In this document: piece after piece, positions 62,935 to 64,000 of the stretch
Layout of the letters: each line of letters starts with the position of its first letter
How positions within the stretch are numbered: position 1 is the first letter of the stretch
Assembly (NCBI RefSeq): GCF_041449215.1
Contig: NZ_JBGNFV010000001.1
Coordinates: forward strand, 4,977,001-5,041,000
Source: Roseivirga sp. BDSF3-8
Lineage (GTDB): Bacteria; Bacteroidota; Bacteroidia; Cytophagales; Cyclobacteriaceae
Direction: 5' to 3'
DNA: 64,000 nucleotides
Position numbers and translations under genes: made by a program
The notes under the pieces: model-generated
The model's input: only the letters and a program-made list of their open reading frames with translations
What the model was told of the DNA's origin: nothing
The model's database searches: none

Positions 62935-63161
62935 TGCCTATAGCTATTTTTCTAGAACAATCTTTCTTGAAACAAACGCTAAAGCTACTATTTGAATGTA
63001 TTTTCTGCAAAAAATTTATGCTTATGACCAAACAATTTTAGAATTACTGATCTAAATCATTTTTGAAAAAGGAAGTGTTAGACATATTGACGGAGCAAAA
63101 TTTTATTAATTTTACGCAAACGTTTGAATCAATCGTATCCCTATATTTTTAATTATTGATC
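62935..63161. promoter_or_regulatory. Upstream region of pckA with a CAAACGTTTG palindrome
   Basis: The 227 bases before the PEP carboxykinase gene hold a perfect 10-base palindrome at 63117-63126, in an A/T-rich context that resembles LacI-type or Crp-like half sites in symmetry. TAATTTTA (63107-63114) approximates a -7 element and TTG lies at 63087-63089, but the spacing is 17, shorter than the usual 19-20. Operator use is possible. Confidence 0.35.
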
Positions 63162-64000
63162 ATGCAAGAATTCGGTCTAAAATCATCAGTTAGCGGTTTG
63201 GGTAAACAGGGGGTGAACAAGTTCGCAGAAGCATACTGGAACCTGTCTCCGGCCGAACTGGTAGAAGAGGCTCTGAAAAACGGCGAAGGATCCCTTACTG
63301 ATAAGGGTGCACTTATGTGTGATACCGGCAAGTTTACAGGACGGTCTCCCAAGGACAGGTTCGTAGTCAAAGACGACAAAACTGCCGACACAGTTTGGTG
63401 GGGTGATATTAACTTCCCTATCGAACCTGCACACTTTGAGGGCCTTTACCAAAAGATGCTTGCTTTTTTGGAGGATAAGAAGCTTTATGTGAGAGATGCC
63501 TATGCGGGTGCGGATGAAAATTACAGACTTAGCCTGCGCGTAATCAACACCGAGGCATGGCATAATCTTTTCTGCAATAATATGTTCCTGAGGCCTTCAG
63601 CAGATGAACTCAAGAACTTTGATCCCAATTTTACCATTATCTGTGCTCCTGACTTTAAAGCTAATCCGGAAGAGGATGGCACACGTCAGGAAAACTTCGC
63701 CATTATCAACTTTACCAAACGGATGATCCTGATCGGTGGCACAGGTTATGCGGGCGAAATGAAGAAGGGTATATTCTCTGTACTGAATTACCTGCTTCCT
63801 CAGGAGCACCACGTGCTGTCTATGCACTGTTCTGCCAACATCGGTGAAGATGGTGACACAGCTATATTTTTCGGGCTCTCAGGAACTGGTAAGACTACGC
63901 TTAGCGCTGACCCTGCCAGGGGACTTATCGGTGATGATGAGCATGGCTGGACAGATAAGAATGTATTCAACTTCGAAGGCGGATGCTATGCAAAAGTAGT
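63162..64000 (+). CDS. pckA: ATP-dependent phosphoenolpyruvate carboxykinase (partial, 3' end off the window)
   Basis: The first 279 codons of PckA are visible, from ATG at 63162. Motifs are [22 protein letters not shown] (substrate binding, the RSPKD Arg), [28 protein letters not shown] (with the active-site lysine), and the kinase-1a P-loop [16 protein letters not shown]. The metal site includes DDEHGW. The enzyme interconverts oxaloacetate and PEP with ATP, and in many Bacteroidota is central to CO2 fixation into C4 acids. The rest of the protein lies beyond 64000. Confidence 0.96.
   Translation, partial: MQEFGLKSSVSGLGKQGVNKFAEAYWNLSPAELVEEALKNGEGSLTDKGALMCDTGKFTGRSPKDRFVVKDDKTADTVWWGDINFPIEPAHFEGLYQKMLAFLEDKKLYVRDAYAGADENYRLSLRVINTEAWHNLFCNNMFLRPSADELKNFDPNFTIICAPDFKANPEEDGTRQENFAIINFTKRMILIGGTGYAGEMKKGIFSVLNYLLPQEHHVLSMHCSANIGEDGDTAIFFGLSGTGKTTLSADPARGLIGDDEHGWTDKNVFNFEGGCYAKV

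Noticed and set aside
63117-63126. CAAACGTTTG as a catabolite-control operator of pckA
   Set aside because: A single 10-base palindrome in A/T-rich DNA is weak evidence; kept only as a low-confidence site in the upstream region.

Overview
The window looks like chromosomal DNA from a member of the Bacteroidota, most likely a marine-type Cytophagales bacterium. This is an inference from several signs: a type IX secretion C-terminal sorting domain, promoters of the Bacteroidota kind (TAnnTTTG at -7), weak or absent Shine-Dalgarno sequences, OmpP1/FadL and OmpH proteins, and the gene order miaB - sigma54 activator - lptE - TPR protein - secG - groESL. No rRNA, tRNA, CRISPR array or prophage was seen. 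One IS200-type insertion sequence and one freshly decayed nitrilase gene are present.

Layout. 1-9.4 kb: a secreted trypsin-like protease (cut by the window edge), an RlmI-type rRNA methyltransferase, a SulP transporter overlapping a beta-carbonic anhydrase (probable bicarbonate uptake), L-2-hydroxyglutarate oxidase, and a hybrid histidine kinase whose N-terminus resembles an AhpD/carboxymuconolactone decarboxylase domain. 9.6-13.7 kb: a membrane protein/XRE regulator pair with a perfect inverted-repeat operator, then a four-gene cysteine operon (CysM-like synthase, JAMM protease, CysO-like sulfur carrier, MoeZ-like activator). The operon is preceded by two tandem leader peptides rich in consecutive Cys codons. 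Each leader is followed by an intrinsic terminator, and each can form a competing antiterminator helix. This double cysteine attenuator is the most striking regulatory structure in the window.

13.7-22.8 kb: housekeeping and hypothetical genes (YheT hydrolase, ROK kinase, OmpR-type regulator, deoxynucleoside kinase, DUF2452 protein, FMN-binding flavoprotein, rhomboid, formimidoylglutamase-like enzyme). 22.8-34.7 kb: a tightly packed minus-strand operon of five genes (multi-TIR protein, STAND NTPase with a membrane segment and WD40 repeats, outer-membrane barrel, lipoprotein, very large T9SS-secreted PKD-type protein). It looks like one envelope-spanning apparatus of unknown role. Just upstream lies an unusual fusion of an ATP/ADP-carrier-like transporter with HEAT repeats and a cyclic-nucleotide-binding domain.

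38-52 kb: OmpH, a second rhomboid, a histone-deacetylase-family hydrolase, an AlbA_2/HTH protein, a short-chain dehydrogenase, the nitrilase pseudogene, a YpdA-type reductase convergent with a DinB-family protein (bacillithiol theme), a FadL-type porin with an SGNH lipoprotein, YceI and PabB. 52-64 kb: miaB (with a short upstream ORF), sigma54 activator, lptE, TPR protein, secG, the IS200 element, groESL with a near-consensus sigma54 promoter, a POT peptide transporter, and the start of ATP-dependent PEP carboxykinase.

All family assignments come from reading motifs by eye. No similarity search or folding program was run.
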